This document shows positions 1-4,291 of a stretch of 10,751 bases of DNA, piece after piece. This DNA comes from JBAJNN01 sp036881905 (lineage in GTDB: Bacteria > Pseudomonadota > Alphaproteobacteria > Rhizobiales > Im1). The notes below the pieces were generated by a model. That model saw nothing but the letters and a program-made list of their open reading frames with translations. It did no database searches and was not told the origin of the DNA. Where the stretch lies: contig JBAJNN010000047.1 in the NCBI GenBank assembly GCA_036881905.1, positions 1-10,751 of the forward strand. The letters are read 5' to 3'. Both the position numbers and the translations under genes were made by a program. Position 1 is the first letter of the stretch, and the number at the start of each line of letters is the position of its first letter.

Positions 1-53
1 ATCGCATCCGACAGCGTTGCGACAGGAATCCGAAAGCCAAACCCGCCGCTCAT
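1..53 (-). CDS. 5' end of an unknown gene cut by the window edge
   Basis: An ATG at 53..51 opens a minus-strand frame that stays open for 17 codons to the left edge, beginning MSGGFGFRIPVATLSDA. A GGAG Shine-Dalgarno-like motif lies at 65..62, eight bases before the ATG, which supports this start. Too little is visible to assign a family. The gene runs in the same direction as the RHH gene at 250-447 but is separated from it by about 200 bases with two hairpins. It may begin a new transcription unit or continue the same one. The call rests on the ribosome-binding site and the open frame only. Confidence 0.42.
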   Translation of the reverse strand, partial: MSGGFGFRIPVATLSDA

Positions 54-106
54 GGGTTGGTCTCCGGCAAAAATAGTTGTGTTCGTAATCGATTCGTCTG
101 TTCGAA

Positions 107-126
107 CCGACCATCAGTGTGGTCGG
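107..126. repeat. Short perfect hairpin in intergenic DNA
   Basis: CCGACC (107-112) and GGTCGG (121-126) form a 6-bp perfect stem around an 8-base loop. It lies between the minus-strand RHH gene and the partial gene at the left edge. There is no T-run next to it on either strand, so it does not look like a simple terminator. It could be an operator half-site pair or an RNA hairpin. Confidence 0.4.
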
Positions 127-164
127 CGGATGTGTTCGGTTGCATCGTCGCGTGATGTGTGTTA

Positions 165-222
165 ATCCGTTCGACCGCGGGCGAGCGGCTGGTCCCCGGT
201 CGCCCACAGTCATCGAACGGAT
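165..222. repeat. Nested inverted repeats forming a 58-base structured element
   Basis: The outer arms ATCCGTTCGA (165-174) and TCGAACGGAT (213-222) are perfect 10-bp complements. Inside them GGGCGA (179-184) and TCGCCC (200-205) form a second stem. The element starts 27 bases beyond the stop codon of the minus-strand RHH gene at 250-447. It could be a 3' hairpin of that transcript, a small structured RNA or a cruciform protein-binding site. No tRNA-like arms or CCA end are seen and there is no T-tail. Structure is seen directly; function is inferred. Confidence 0.5.
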
Positions 223-249
223 GCCCAGGGTGCCTTGATCGACAGGTGA

Positions 250-447
250 TTATTCTCGGCGCAGTCGCTCGCGAATCGCGTCACGAACGAACTCCGAGCG
301 AGAATGGTGATACTGTAACTGGTCATCGAGCGCGGCGAGTAACTCATCCGTGAGCGTCACCTTGACCGCTCGGGTCCCGCCCCCAGTGTTGTCGCCCCGA
401 CTCGATTCGACTGACGTCTCCGTCGACAGATCGTCACTATCGGACAT
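250..447 (-). CDS. Ribbon-helix-helix (CopG/MetJ-type) DNA-binding protein, 65 aa
   Basis: This is a small transcription regulator or antitoxin-like protein. Residues 1-24 are a flexible acidic and glycine-rich tail. Residues 25-65 form an RHH fold: a beta-strand (TRAVKVTLTDEL), helix A (LLAALDDQLQYH), the turn SRSEF, and helix B (VRDAIRERLRRE). RHH proteins dimerise and bind operators through the paired strands. The gene is divergent from a second RHH gene starting at 588, with about 140 bases between the starts. A TATA-like sequence about 29 bases before the ATG fits leaderless transcription, so autoregulation is plausible. No toxin gene sits next to it. A structured element follows its stop codon. 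The RHH class is well supported; the target is unknown. Confidence 0.82.
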   Translation of the reverse strand: MSDSDDLSTETSVESSRGDNTGGGTRAVKVTLTDELLAALDDQLQYHHSRSEFVRDAIRERLRRE

Positions 448-469
448 CCGTCATTTGAATATGTGAACG

Positions 470-482
470 GATTATAATAAAT
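470..482 (-). promoter_or_regulatory. TATA box for the minus-strand RHH gene
   Basis: On the minus strand the sequence TTTATTATAAT lies here, centred about 29 bases before the ATG at 447. Archaeal TATA boxes sit about 26-30 bases before the transcription start, so the transcript would start at or near the start codon. That is the leaderless arrangement common in haloarchaea. Sequence match and spacing are seen; activity is inferred. Confidence 0.5.
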
Positions 483-519
483 GTGTCCCCAAGACACCAC
501 CTGAGCAATACATACAAGT

Positions 520-530
520 ACCACAGTGGT
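520..530. promoter_or_regulatory. Possible operator palindrome between divergent RHH genes
   Basis: ACCAC-A-GTGGT is an 11-bp perfect palindrome in the intergenic region between the divergent RHH genes. It lies just downstream of an AT-rich stretch (about 508-519) that could serve as the plus-strand TATA element. RHH dimers often bind short palindromes of this kind. Such a short palindrome can occur by chance. Confidence 0.3.
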
Positions 531-587
531 GACGTGGCGGTGTGTCAGACGGATACTTGAGTGCTCACACACTATGTTAAGGTGTCC

Positions 588-857
588 ATGCAGGATCGAA
601 AAGACATCAGCGTGTGCATGCCAGGGGAATTAGACGCCGCAATCAAAGACCATCTGAGCTACGGCGATTCAAAATCCGAATGGATCCGCGAGGCGATCCG
701 TCAGCGACTCAATCAGGAGGACGCTGACGCCGGACCGGACACCGCGCTTGAGGCACACAGTTCGAACTCGGAGTCGGAGTCAGATTCTGAGTCGGTTCTG
801 GTCTCGCCGGATGACCAATCAACTCGGGGGGGGGGCATAATACAGCGCCCTAAGTGA
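588..857 (+). CDS. Ribbon-helix-helix protein with acidic Ser-rich tail, 89 aa
   Basis: This is the second CopG/MetJ-type regulator, divergent from the one at 250-447. From the ATG at 588, residues 4-43 hold the RHH fold: strand RKDISVCMPGEL, helix A DAAIKDHLSYG, turn DSKSEW, helix B IREAIRQRLNQE. Residues 44-89 are a disordered tail with an SESESDSES run. The frame is open back to a GTG at 561, but ATG 588 is preferred because AAGGTG lies just before it and the domain starts straight after it. A run of ten G (826-835) encodes a Gly stretch near the C-terminus and would change only the last residues if its length varied. The helices resemble those of the neighbour, so the two may be diverged paralogues or partners. 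Confidence 0.8.
   Translation: MQDRKDISVCMPGELDAAIKDHLSYGDSKSEWIREAIRQRLNQEDADAGPDTALEAHSSNSESESDSESVLVSPDDQSTRGGGIIQRPK
826..835 (+). repeat. Homopolymeric G10 tract
   Basis: Ten consecutive G bases lie inside the 3' end of the plus-strand RHH gene and encode Arg-Gly-Gly-Gly. Loss of one G gives a stop within a few codons; gain of one gives a different short C-terminus. It could be a slippage site, or simply a place where sequence length is uncertain. Confidence 0.6.
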
Positions 858-927
858 CGGTCTTGGACGTCTGACCCCCACACCGCACGGTGTCGAAAGA
901 CGGTTCCAGACGGTCGAATAAAGCGGC

Positions 928-949
928 AAAAAATGAGACTTCTTGGTCT
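928..949 (-). terminator. Terminator of the minus-strand micro-operon
   Basis: Reading the minus strand after the stop codon at 953, AGAC and GTCT form a 4-bp stem (949-936) followed almost at once by a run of six T (933-928). This is a T-rich archaeal-type terminator signal placed between converging genes. The stem is weak; the T-run is the stronger evidence. Confidence 0.5.
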
Positions 950-952
950 GCG

Positions 953-1123
953 TTACTCGTTAGTTGCGGCTCCGATGAACCACTGTTCATGCCCGAGATA
1001 ATCGGTCAGCGTTTGCGCCGACAGTCCACAGTGTCGACAGACGGGCACGGTCCCCTGAAATTCGAGATCGTGCTCGCCGTCGTCGCACGCATCGTCAACG
1101 TGGGTTGTGGCGATGTCACTCAT
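953..1123 (-). CDS. Small zinc-finger protein, 56 aa
   Basis: The protein starts at the ATG at 1123. A longer open frame extends upstream, but that part is better explained by the Cys-rich gene at 1120-1221 in another frame. Visible metal ligands are C13 (DACDDGEHD), H18, and the CRHCG knuckle C29/C32, with H45 further on. One zinc ion is likely bound. The C-terminal part is more hydrophobic and aromatic (YLGHEQWFIG). It is the last gene of the four-gene minus-strand micro-operon and overlaps the one before by four bases (ATGA), so translational coupling is likely. Proteins of this sort are common in haloarchaea and their viruses, and their roles are mostly unknown. Nucleic acid or protein binding is inferred from the zinc motif only. 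Confidence 0.72.
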   Translation of the reverse strand: MSDIATTHVDDACDDGEHDLEFQGTVPVCRHCGLSAQTLTDYLGHEQWFIGAATNE

Positions 1124-1221
1124 AATGCGACGTCTCTCCGTTCGTGATTCGTCTCGCATTCTTCCGAGCAAAATTCGCCCTCGCACCAACTGTCGCAGTG
1201 GCGGCATTGTGACAAACTCAT
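1120..1221 (-). CDS. Tiny Cys-rich zinc-binding protein, 33 aa
   Basis: The frame reads MSLSQCRHCDSWCEGEFCSE followed by ECETNHERRDVAL and a stop. Ligand candidates are C6, C9, C13, C18, C22 and H26. The pattern CxxC followed by FCSEEC resembles the small zinc-ribbon and treble-clef proteins found in archaea (DUF2116-like); this is a resemblance, not a proven match. It shares ATGA overlaps with both the upstream gene (stop at 1218) and the downstream gene (start at 1123), strong evidence of a real coupled reading frame despite its length. Six metal ligands in 33 residues are very unlikely in a chance frame. Confidence 0.7.
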   Translation of the reverse strand: MSLSQCRHCDSWCEGEFCSEECETNHERRDVAL

Positions 1222-1322
1222 TCGTCGCTCTCCTCCTCGGCATCCGCACGGTCGCCGTGATCGGTCAATGCGGTTTGTTCCTCATCCCATCGGGGGTCGC
1301 GGAGATGCGTTTGGTCACTCAT
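1218..1322 (-). CDS. Small acidic peptide, 34 aa
   Basis: The frame begins MSDQTHLRDPRWDEEQTALT and ends in an acidic run, DAEEESDE. No known domain is visible. Its start overlaps the end of the RHH antitoxin-like gene by eight bases and its stop overlaps the start of the Cys-rich gene (ATGA). It is therefore the second gene of a tightly packed operon. The acidic composition fits a haloarchaeal protein. Function is unknown. It could be a partner of its RHH or zinc-finger neighbours, but nothing in the sequence proves this. Confidence 0.6.
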   Translation of the reverse strand: MSDQTHLRDPRWDEEQTALTDHGDRADAEEESDE

Positions 1323-1446
1323 CGGTCGTCCTCCGTTGACTGTCGATCAGTCGTTGAATCACATCCTCGTAACTGTCGCCGCGTCGTTTGAAATCATACA
1401 GTTCATCGAGCGTCTCCTCGCTCACTGACACCGTTGTTCGGGTCAT
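1315..1446 (-). CDS. RHH antitoxin-like protein (VapB-type), 43 aa
   Basis: The frame reads MTRTTVSVSEETLDELYDFK and then RRGDSYEDVIQRLIDSQRRTTDE. This is the compact RHH layout of haloarchaeal VapB-like antitoxins: an N-terminal strand (TRTTVSVSEE), a first helix (TLDELYDFKRRG) and a second helix after DSYEDV. In many haloarchaea such proteins lie next to a PIN-domain VapC toxin. Here no PIN gene follows; three tiny proteins do. It is the first gene of the minus-strand operon. Its start lies 25 bases from a large palindrome (1471-1495) that it may bind, giving autoregulation. The RHH assignment is strong; an antitoxin role is only an analogy. Confidence 0.78.
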   Translation of the reverse strand: MTRTTVSVSEETLDELYDFKRRGDSYEDVIQRLIDSQRRTTDE

Positions 1447-1470
1447 ATCCGTTATTATACGCTACAACCT

Positions 1471-1495
1471 ATTCAATGTATTCATTGAATACATT
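1471..1495. promoter_or_regulatory. Overlapping palindromes: operator between divergent operons
   Basis: AATGTATTCA (1475-1484) and TGAATACATT (1486-1495) are perfect 10-bp arms around a single T. A second inverted repeat overlaps it: ATTCAATG (1471-1478) and CATTGAAT (1483-1490). Both sit between the start of the RHH antitoxin-like gene (1446, minus) and the SWIM gene (1606, plus). The element overlaps a TATA-like TTGAATA at the right distance for a leaderless minus transcript and abuts the plus-strand TATA box. A bound protein could thus block both promoters. The adjacent RHH protein is the obvious candidate; this is inference. Confidence 0.62.
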
Positions 1496-1501
1496 TAAGT
1501 A
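1494..1501 (+). promoter_or_regulatory. TATA box for the SWIM operon
   Basis: TTTAAGTA matches the haloarchaeal TATA element. A transcript would start near 1525, leaving a leader of about 80 bases before the ATG at 1606. The box touches the operator palindrome ending at 1495. An alternative AT-rich stretch, GTATTAATAG, lies at about 1515-1524. Confidence 0.42.
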
Positions 1502-1561
1502 CCCACACGCACATTGTATTAATAGGAACTGAGACACTGACGACAAGAAAAGAGAAGAGTC

Positions 1562-1587
1562 GTCACCGACGCCCCCACGTCGGCGAC
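1562..1587 (+). promoter_or_regulatory. Leader hairpin before the SWIM gene
   Basis: GTCACCGAC (1562-1570) and GTCGGCGAC (1579-1587) pair with one A-C mismatch around an 8-base loop. The hairpin would lie in the 5' leader, about 18 bases before the ATG at 1606. No clear Shine-Dalgarno sequence precedes that ATG, so the hairpin may affect translation start. It has no T-run and is not a terminator. Confidence 0.3.
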
Positions 1588-1605
1588 CTCGGTTCCACTG
1601 AACCT

Positions 1606-2205
1606 ATGAGTACGAACGTCTCTCAGCGTAAAAACGCTACTGATTCAGAAGCACAGACCGTCGACTCCCGAACACGCCGAGCGCTGGCGGAATGCATGAC
1701 CGTGCTGCCGAACCACGGACTCGCCCGTGACGCACCGGGGCTGTTCGTCGTGATCGGCGAAAACGAAAACGGCGAATACCTCGTCGACTCCCGAACCGGC
1801 TCCTGTGACTGCGACGATATGCGATACCGAGATCCCGACGGCGGCTGCAAACATCTCCGTCGTGTCGCTGTGTTGACCGGCGACCGTCCGATCCCGACGT
1901 GGATTCCGGACGTCGTCGACATCGATACACGCATCGGCGCAAATGTTGACAAGAACGTCCGCTTCGTCCAGACGGACGGTGGCGTCATCTCCAGTCCGGA
2001 TTCGGATTCGGACACCGGCACGGACGCCGATGCCGACGCCGACGACGATATCTGGAGTGAACCACAGCTCGAAGTCAATAAATATCATGAACCGACCGGC
2101 GAGAAATACGTCTGGTGCACTAACTGCGGCGTCGAAGTCCTCGTCGGCGAGACGGACAACGCATCACACGGTCCGGGCTGCATCCACCGGGAGGGCGACC
2201 GATGA
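1606..2205 (+). CDS. SWIM zinc-finger protein, 199 aa
   Basis: SWIM domains bind one zinc ion and contact nucleic acids or proteins. The ligands are C67-x-C69 (SCDCDD) and C81-x-H83 (CKH), the CxC...CxH signature. Before them residues 45-66 (GLFVVIGENENGEYLVDSRT) form the usual beta-hairpin. Residues 130-150 are an acidic linker of Asp, Ala and Ser repeats. The C-terminal part (168-194) has a second metal site candidate, WCTNCG (C171, C174) with H188, C192 and H194. The gene leads a three-gene plus-strand operon and overlaps the next gene by ATGA. Small SWIM proteins are widespread in haloarchaea and their mobile elements. A regulatory or DNA-associated role is likely, but the exact target is unknown. 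Confidence 0.85.
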   Translation: MSTNVSQRKNATDSEAQTVDSRTRRALAECMTVLPNHGLARDAPGLFVVIGENENGEYLVDSRTGSCDCDDMRYRDPDGGCKHLRRVAVLTGDRPIPTWIPDVVDIDTRIGANVDKNVRFVQTDGGVISSPDSDSDTGTDADADADDDIWSEPQLEVNKYHEPTGEKYVWCTNCGVEVLVGETDNASHGPGCIHREGDR

Positions 2206-2438
2206 GTTCGACCATTCCGACAGTTGAAGCCGGCACCGAGGACGACGATGACCGCCTCGTCGTCCATGAGTCGAAACGCCACGGTCCCGACCGGCGGATC
2301 ATCTATGAGCCGCGCGCCCGTGGCGGGTACACCAAGAGGGTGACCGCATGGCGAGAGTCAATCGGCGGCTGGCATGAGACCGGACGCGAAATTGTTGAGA
2401 ACCTCGCGGTCGAACCACCGGCGGGGTTTGACGAATGA
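2202..2438 (+). CDS. Hypothetical protein, 78 aa
   Basis: The family is not recognised. Residues 10-20 are acidic (AGTEDDDDR). The rest is basic and aromatic, with a conserved-looking core RGGYTKRVTAWRESIGGWHE followed by TGREIVENLAVE, which suggests a small folded domain that may bind nucleic acid or a partner. The start ATG overlaps the SWIM gene stop (ATGA, 2202-2205) and the gene's own stop overlaps the start of the zinc-ribbon gene in the same way. All three are therefore probably made together. There is no membrane segment or signal peptide. Confidence 0.7.
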   Translation: MSSTIPTVEAGTEDDDDRLVVHESKRHGPDRRIIYEPRARGGYTKRVTAWRESIGGWHETGREIVENLAVEPPAGFDE

Positions 2439-2584
2439 CGTTGACGCTTCGATGCCCGCGGTGCGATGCACCCGTTCACATAATCGATGACAACGGGGTG
2501 GTCGACGGGACAAAGACGCGGTGGGAAGAATACGAGTGCGCGCACGGACACGTATTCTCGCGCACGCTTGAACCACGACGCTGA
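2435..2584 (+). CDS. Small zinc-ribbon protein, 49 aa
   Basis: The ATG at 2435 overlaps the preceding stop (ATGA). The protein begins MTLTLRCPRCDAPVHIID and ends with CAHGHVFSRTLEPRR. Metal ligand candidates are the knuckle C7/C10 and the second cluster C36, H38 and H40. The layout of two strands between two knuckles is a zinc ribbon, as in many small archaeal proteins that bind nucleic acid or act as adaptors. It is the last gene of the SWIM operon and is followed by a T-run. Two metal knuckles plus coupling to the gene before it make a chance frame unlikely. Confidence 0.7.
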   Translation: MTLTLRCPRCDAPVHIIDDNGVVDGTKTRWEEYECAHGHVFSRTLEPRR

Positions 2585-2600
2585 ACGCTGACGACTGACC

Positions 2601-2636
2601 GACGAACGGCGTCGCCACTGCCGATTTCTATTTTTT
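2601..2636 (+). terminator. Terminator of the SWIM operon
   Basis: A weak GACG/CGTC stem (2601-2613) is followed by the T-rich stretch GATTTCTATTTTTT ending at 2636. It lies 17-52 bases after the stop of the zinc-ribbon gene, in a convergent intergenic region. T-rich signals are the main termination element in archaea. Confidence 0.45.
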
Positions 2637-2652
2637 CGAAGATACAATCCGC

Positions 2653-2658
2653 AAAAAA
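2653..2658 (-). terminator. T-run ending the minus-strand late genes
   Basis: On the minus strand, six T follow the stop of the membrane-protein gene (2670) by 11 bases. Together with the plus-strand T-run at 2631-2636 this makes a bidirectional terminator region between the two converging operons. No strong stem is present. Confidence 0.45.
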
Positions 2659-2669
2659 CAGTCGCTACG

Positions 2670-2942
2670 TTATCTCGACCGCCACGCCTCAAGCGCCTCG
2701 GATCCGAACGTCCAGACCGCTGCCGTCCCGACGACGACGAGATACGCCAGTCGCCAACTATTCGGAATCGATGTCAGTGCGAGTATCTGTGTGCTCCCGA
2801 GGGCGGTCAAGACCGGGAGCGACCCGAGGAGAAGCCCGGCGAGGACGTCGTTTGTGTATAGCCAGCGCCGAGATACGGACGTCGTTGATTCGGATTCGGA
2901 GCCCGGGTCGGTCGCGGTATTATTCTCTGATGTGTTGGTCAT
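2670..2942 (-). CDS. Small two-helix membrane protein, 90 aa
   Basis: The ATG at 2942 is chosen over a TTG at 2954 because it gives the smaller overlap with the preceding gene. Residues 1-24 are polar and rich in Ser, Thr and acidic residues, so probably disordered and soluble. Two hydrophobic helices follow: about 32-55 (NDVLAGLLLGSLPVLTALGS...) and about 63-80 (WRLAYLVVVGTAAVWTFG). A short charged C-terminus (EALEAWRSR) ends the protein. Size and two-helix layout resemble phage holins, and it sits at the end of the late strand after the tail genes, where lysis genes often lie. Haloarchaeal virus lysis is poorly known and no endolysin-like gene is visible, so holin is only a possibility. The membrane assignment is solid. 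Confidence 0.72.
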   Translation of the reverse strand: MTNTSENNTATDPGSESESTTSVSRRWLYTNDVLAGLLLGSLPVLTALGSTQILALTSIPNSWRLAYLVVVGTAAVWTFGSEALEAWRSR

Positions 2943-3114
2943 AGATGTCACCAATCAGCCAGCCAGCTCGCCAGTAATGTTTTTCTTGAGTATATTCCGA
3001 TGCACCGACACCACGGACGCCACAGTACAGTCCGTCGATGATCGCGTGCCACTCCCGATATGTTAGATTACCCATGATCGGAAGTGTGACCATCGTATCA
3101 CTTTCAGACACCAT
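2920..3114 (-). CDS. Hypothetical protein, 64 aa
   Basis: The family is not recognised. The core LTYREWHAIIDGLYCGVRGV is helical and aromatic, followed by YTQEKHYWRAGWLIGDIYDQ, which also looks like a compact helix pair. A single Cys is present and there is no membrane segment. The start at 3114 lies two bases after the stop of the preceding gene, and its end overlaps the membrane-protein gene by 23 bases. It is thus in a three-gene minus-strand unit. An in-frame ATG a few codons further in is an alternative start. Confidence 0.62.
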   Translation of the reverse strand: MVSESDTMVTLPIMGNLTYREWHAIIDGLYCGVRGVGASEYTQEKHYWRAGWLIGDIYDQHIRE

Positions 3115-3116
3115 TG

Positions 3117-3341
3117 TTACGCATTTGAGTCTGGATCAAACCGATCATCCCCAGTGAAAATGTGCATTATCACTGAAAACGCTCGCGCTGTCTGTGGGTC
3201 ATTCGCCCGTATCTCCTCAATCTCTGTCACCATTGCCTGAATGGTTTGCTCATCAATTTGGTCGCGTCGAAGTTGTTGCTGTTGTTCTTGCCGTTGAATC
3301 GCTTCAACTATTTCATCAGAAGGAAGGACATCATTACTCAT
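3117..3341 (-). CDS. Gln-rich small protein, probable coiled coil, 74 aa
   Basis: Residues 8-47 are a long, strongly charged, Gln-rich helix (EIVEAIQRQEQQQQLRRDQI then DEQTIQAMVTEIEEI) that could form a coiled coil. Residues 48-74 contain RANDPQTARAFSVIMHIFTG and an acidic tail. The family is not recognised. It is the first gene of the short minus-strand unit after the tail fibres. Possible promoter elements lie upstream: CTTTAAGTGC at about 3402-3411 and ATATAATC nearer the start, both on the minus strand. Confidence 0.68.
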   Translation of the reverse strand: MSNDVLPSDEIVEAIQRQEQQQQLRRDQIDEQTIQAMVTEIEEIRANDPQTARAFSVIMHIFTGDDRFDPDSNA

Positions 3342-3401
3342 TGTTCATTAGTTATTGTTGTATATTCGTCTGTCATCACTCGCGGATTATATGATACTGC
3401 A

Positions 3402-3423
3402 CTTAAAGAGATTTCTCAAAAAC
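3402..3423 (-). promoter_or_regulatory. Possible end of the tail operon and promoter of the following genes
   Basis: After the last fibre frame stops at 3500, the minus strand has a run of five T at 3423-3419, then a TATA-like CTTTAAGTGC at about 3411-3402 and ATATAATC further on. This 158-base gap (3342-3499) is AT-rich. It is the only sizeable break between minus-strand genes from here to the right edge, so an end of one transcript and start of another is reasonable. No strong stem is seen. Confidence 0.3.
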
Positions 3424-3499
3424 AGGTATATAGCGGTCAATTTGGGGGTCAAATGTCACAGATTGCGGGAAAGTGTGAATCAGAACCCATCGAGATTTG

Positions 3500-3865
3500 T
3501 CACACACTGTTGAAACTACCGCGTGAGAAAATAATATCAGTCGCAGCACTGAATGAGGTATTCAATGACAACGAAGGCACATCATAGATATATATCTCAT
3601 CAGAGCCAGTAAACCCCTCAGAAACCATCAAGAAATTATTGCCCGCCGAAAAATCAACCGTTTTGACAAGCCCACCAGGGTCAGTCAGTGTGCTATTCAG
3701 CGGAAAGCCCCCGCCCACATCATGCACATACACGTTATCATCGTCACTCCCGTATGCAATGAGAGAATTATCAGGACTGAATGACGGACCACCCTGAACA
3801 CGATCCCCCGCTTGTGAGAGGGTGCTATTCAACGGAAATGACCCGCCCACATCATGCACATACAC
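3500..3865 (-). CDS. C-terminal part of WD40-like tail-fibre protein, after an internal stop
   Basis: This frame continues the frame of 3884-4420 without a shift; the two are separated only by a TAA at 3886-3884. A GTG at 3865 is the first plausible restart. The part contains the fourth and fifth near-identical repeat units (NVYVHDVGGSFPLNSTLSQA, then FSPDNSLIAYGSDDDNVYVH) and a diverged sixth unit ending in DEIYIYDVPSLSLNTSFSAA. Repeats of the form FSPDNSLIAYGS-D-NVYVHDV follow the WD40 blade pattern. Without read-through or restart, this part would not be made. It could be a separate small protein, a pseudogene fragment or half of a protein made by read-through. No Shine-Dalgarno sequence is evident. 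Confidence 0.62.
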   Translation of the reverse strand: MYVHDVGGSFPLNSTLSQAGDRVQGGPSFSPDNSLIAYGSDDDNVYVHDVGGGFPLNSTLTDPGGLVKTVDFSAGNNFLMVSEGFTGSDEIYIYDVPSLSLNTSFSAATDIIFSRGSFNSV

Positions 3866-4291
3866 GTTCTCATCCCGACTCCCTTATGCGATAAGTGAAT
3901 TATCAGGACTGAATGACGGACCACCACGAACACTACCCCCCGCTTGTGAGAGGGTGCTATTCAAAGCGAATCCACCCCCCACATCATGCACATACACATT
4001 ATTATCTCGACTCCCGTATGCGAGAAGAGAATTATCAGGACTGAATGACGGACCACCCCGAACACTACCCCCCGCTTGTGAGAGCGTGCTATTCAAAGCG
4101 AATGACCCCCCCACATCATGCACATACACGTTATCATCGTCACTCCCGTATGCGATAAGAGAATTATCAGGACTGAATGACACACCACCACGAACATTAT
4201 CTCCCGCTTGTGAGAGGGTGCTATTCAAAGCGAATGACCCCCCCACATCATGCACATACACGTTCTCATCACGACTCCCGTATGCGAGTAA
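3689..4291 (-). repeat. Array of 132-bp direct repeats (44 aa) in a fibre gene
   Basis: Equivalent Tyr codons lie at 4282, 4150, 4018, 3886 (here TAA) and 3754, exactly 132 bases apart. The copies are nearly identical in DNA, with differences at a few codons: R or D after GS; E, D or N two residues later; S or G before F; A or P after F. Exact period and high identity point to recent duplication or gene conversion. Unequal recombination could change the copy number and so the length of the fibre tip. Confidence 0.9.

Noticed and set aside
165..222. tRNA gene or integration-site tRNA fragment
   Set aside because: No cloverleaf arms, T-loop GTTCRANYC sequence or CCA end could be fitted; only two nested stems are present.
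561..587. GTG start at 561 for the plus-strand RHH gene
   Set aside because: The ATG at 588 has AAGGTG just before it and starts right at the RHH domain; the extra nine residues add no known motif.
953..1249. 98-residue reading of the zinc-finger gene starting at 1249
   Set aside because: The extra N-terminal part is Arg-rich and corresponds to the shadow of the Cys-rich gene at 1120-1221; the ATG at 1123 with its ATGA overlap is a better start.
1623..2088. Minus-strand open frames of about 150 codons opposite the SWIM gene
   Set aside because: The SWIM zinc motif and ATGA coupling support the plus-strand gene. The antisense translations are low-complexity Val/Arg/Ser sequences without a domain.
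3453..3587. Plus-strand frame starting MSQIAGKCESEPIEICHTLL
   Set aside because: It overlaps the end of the WD40-like gene, whose last repeat (EIYIYDV) still follows the repeat pattern. No ribosome-binding site or conserved motif is seen, so it is kept only as a weak possibility.
3689..4291. CRISPR array
   Set aside because: Repeats are 132 bp, in frame and coding, with no unique spacers between them.
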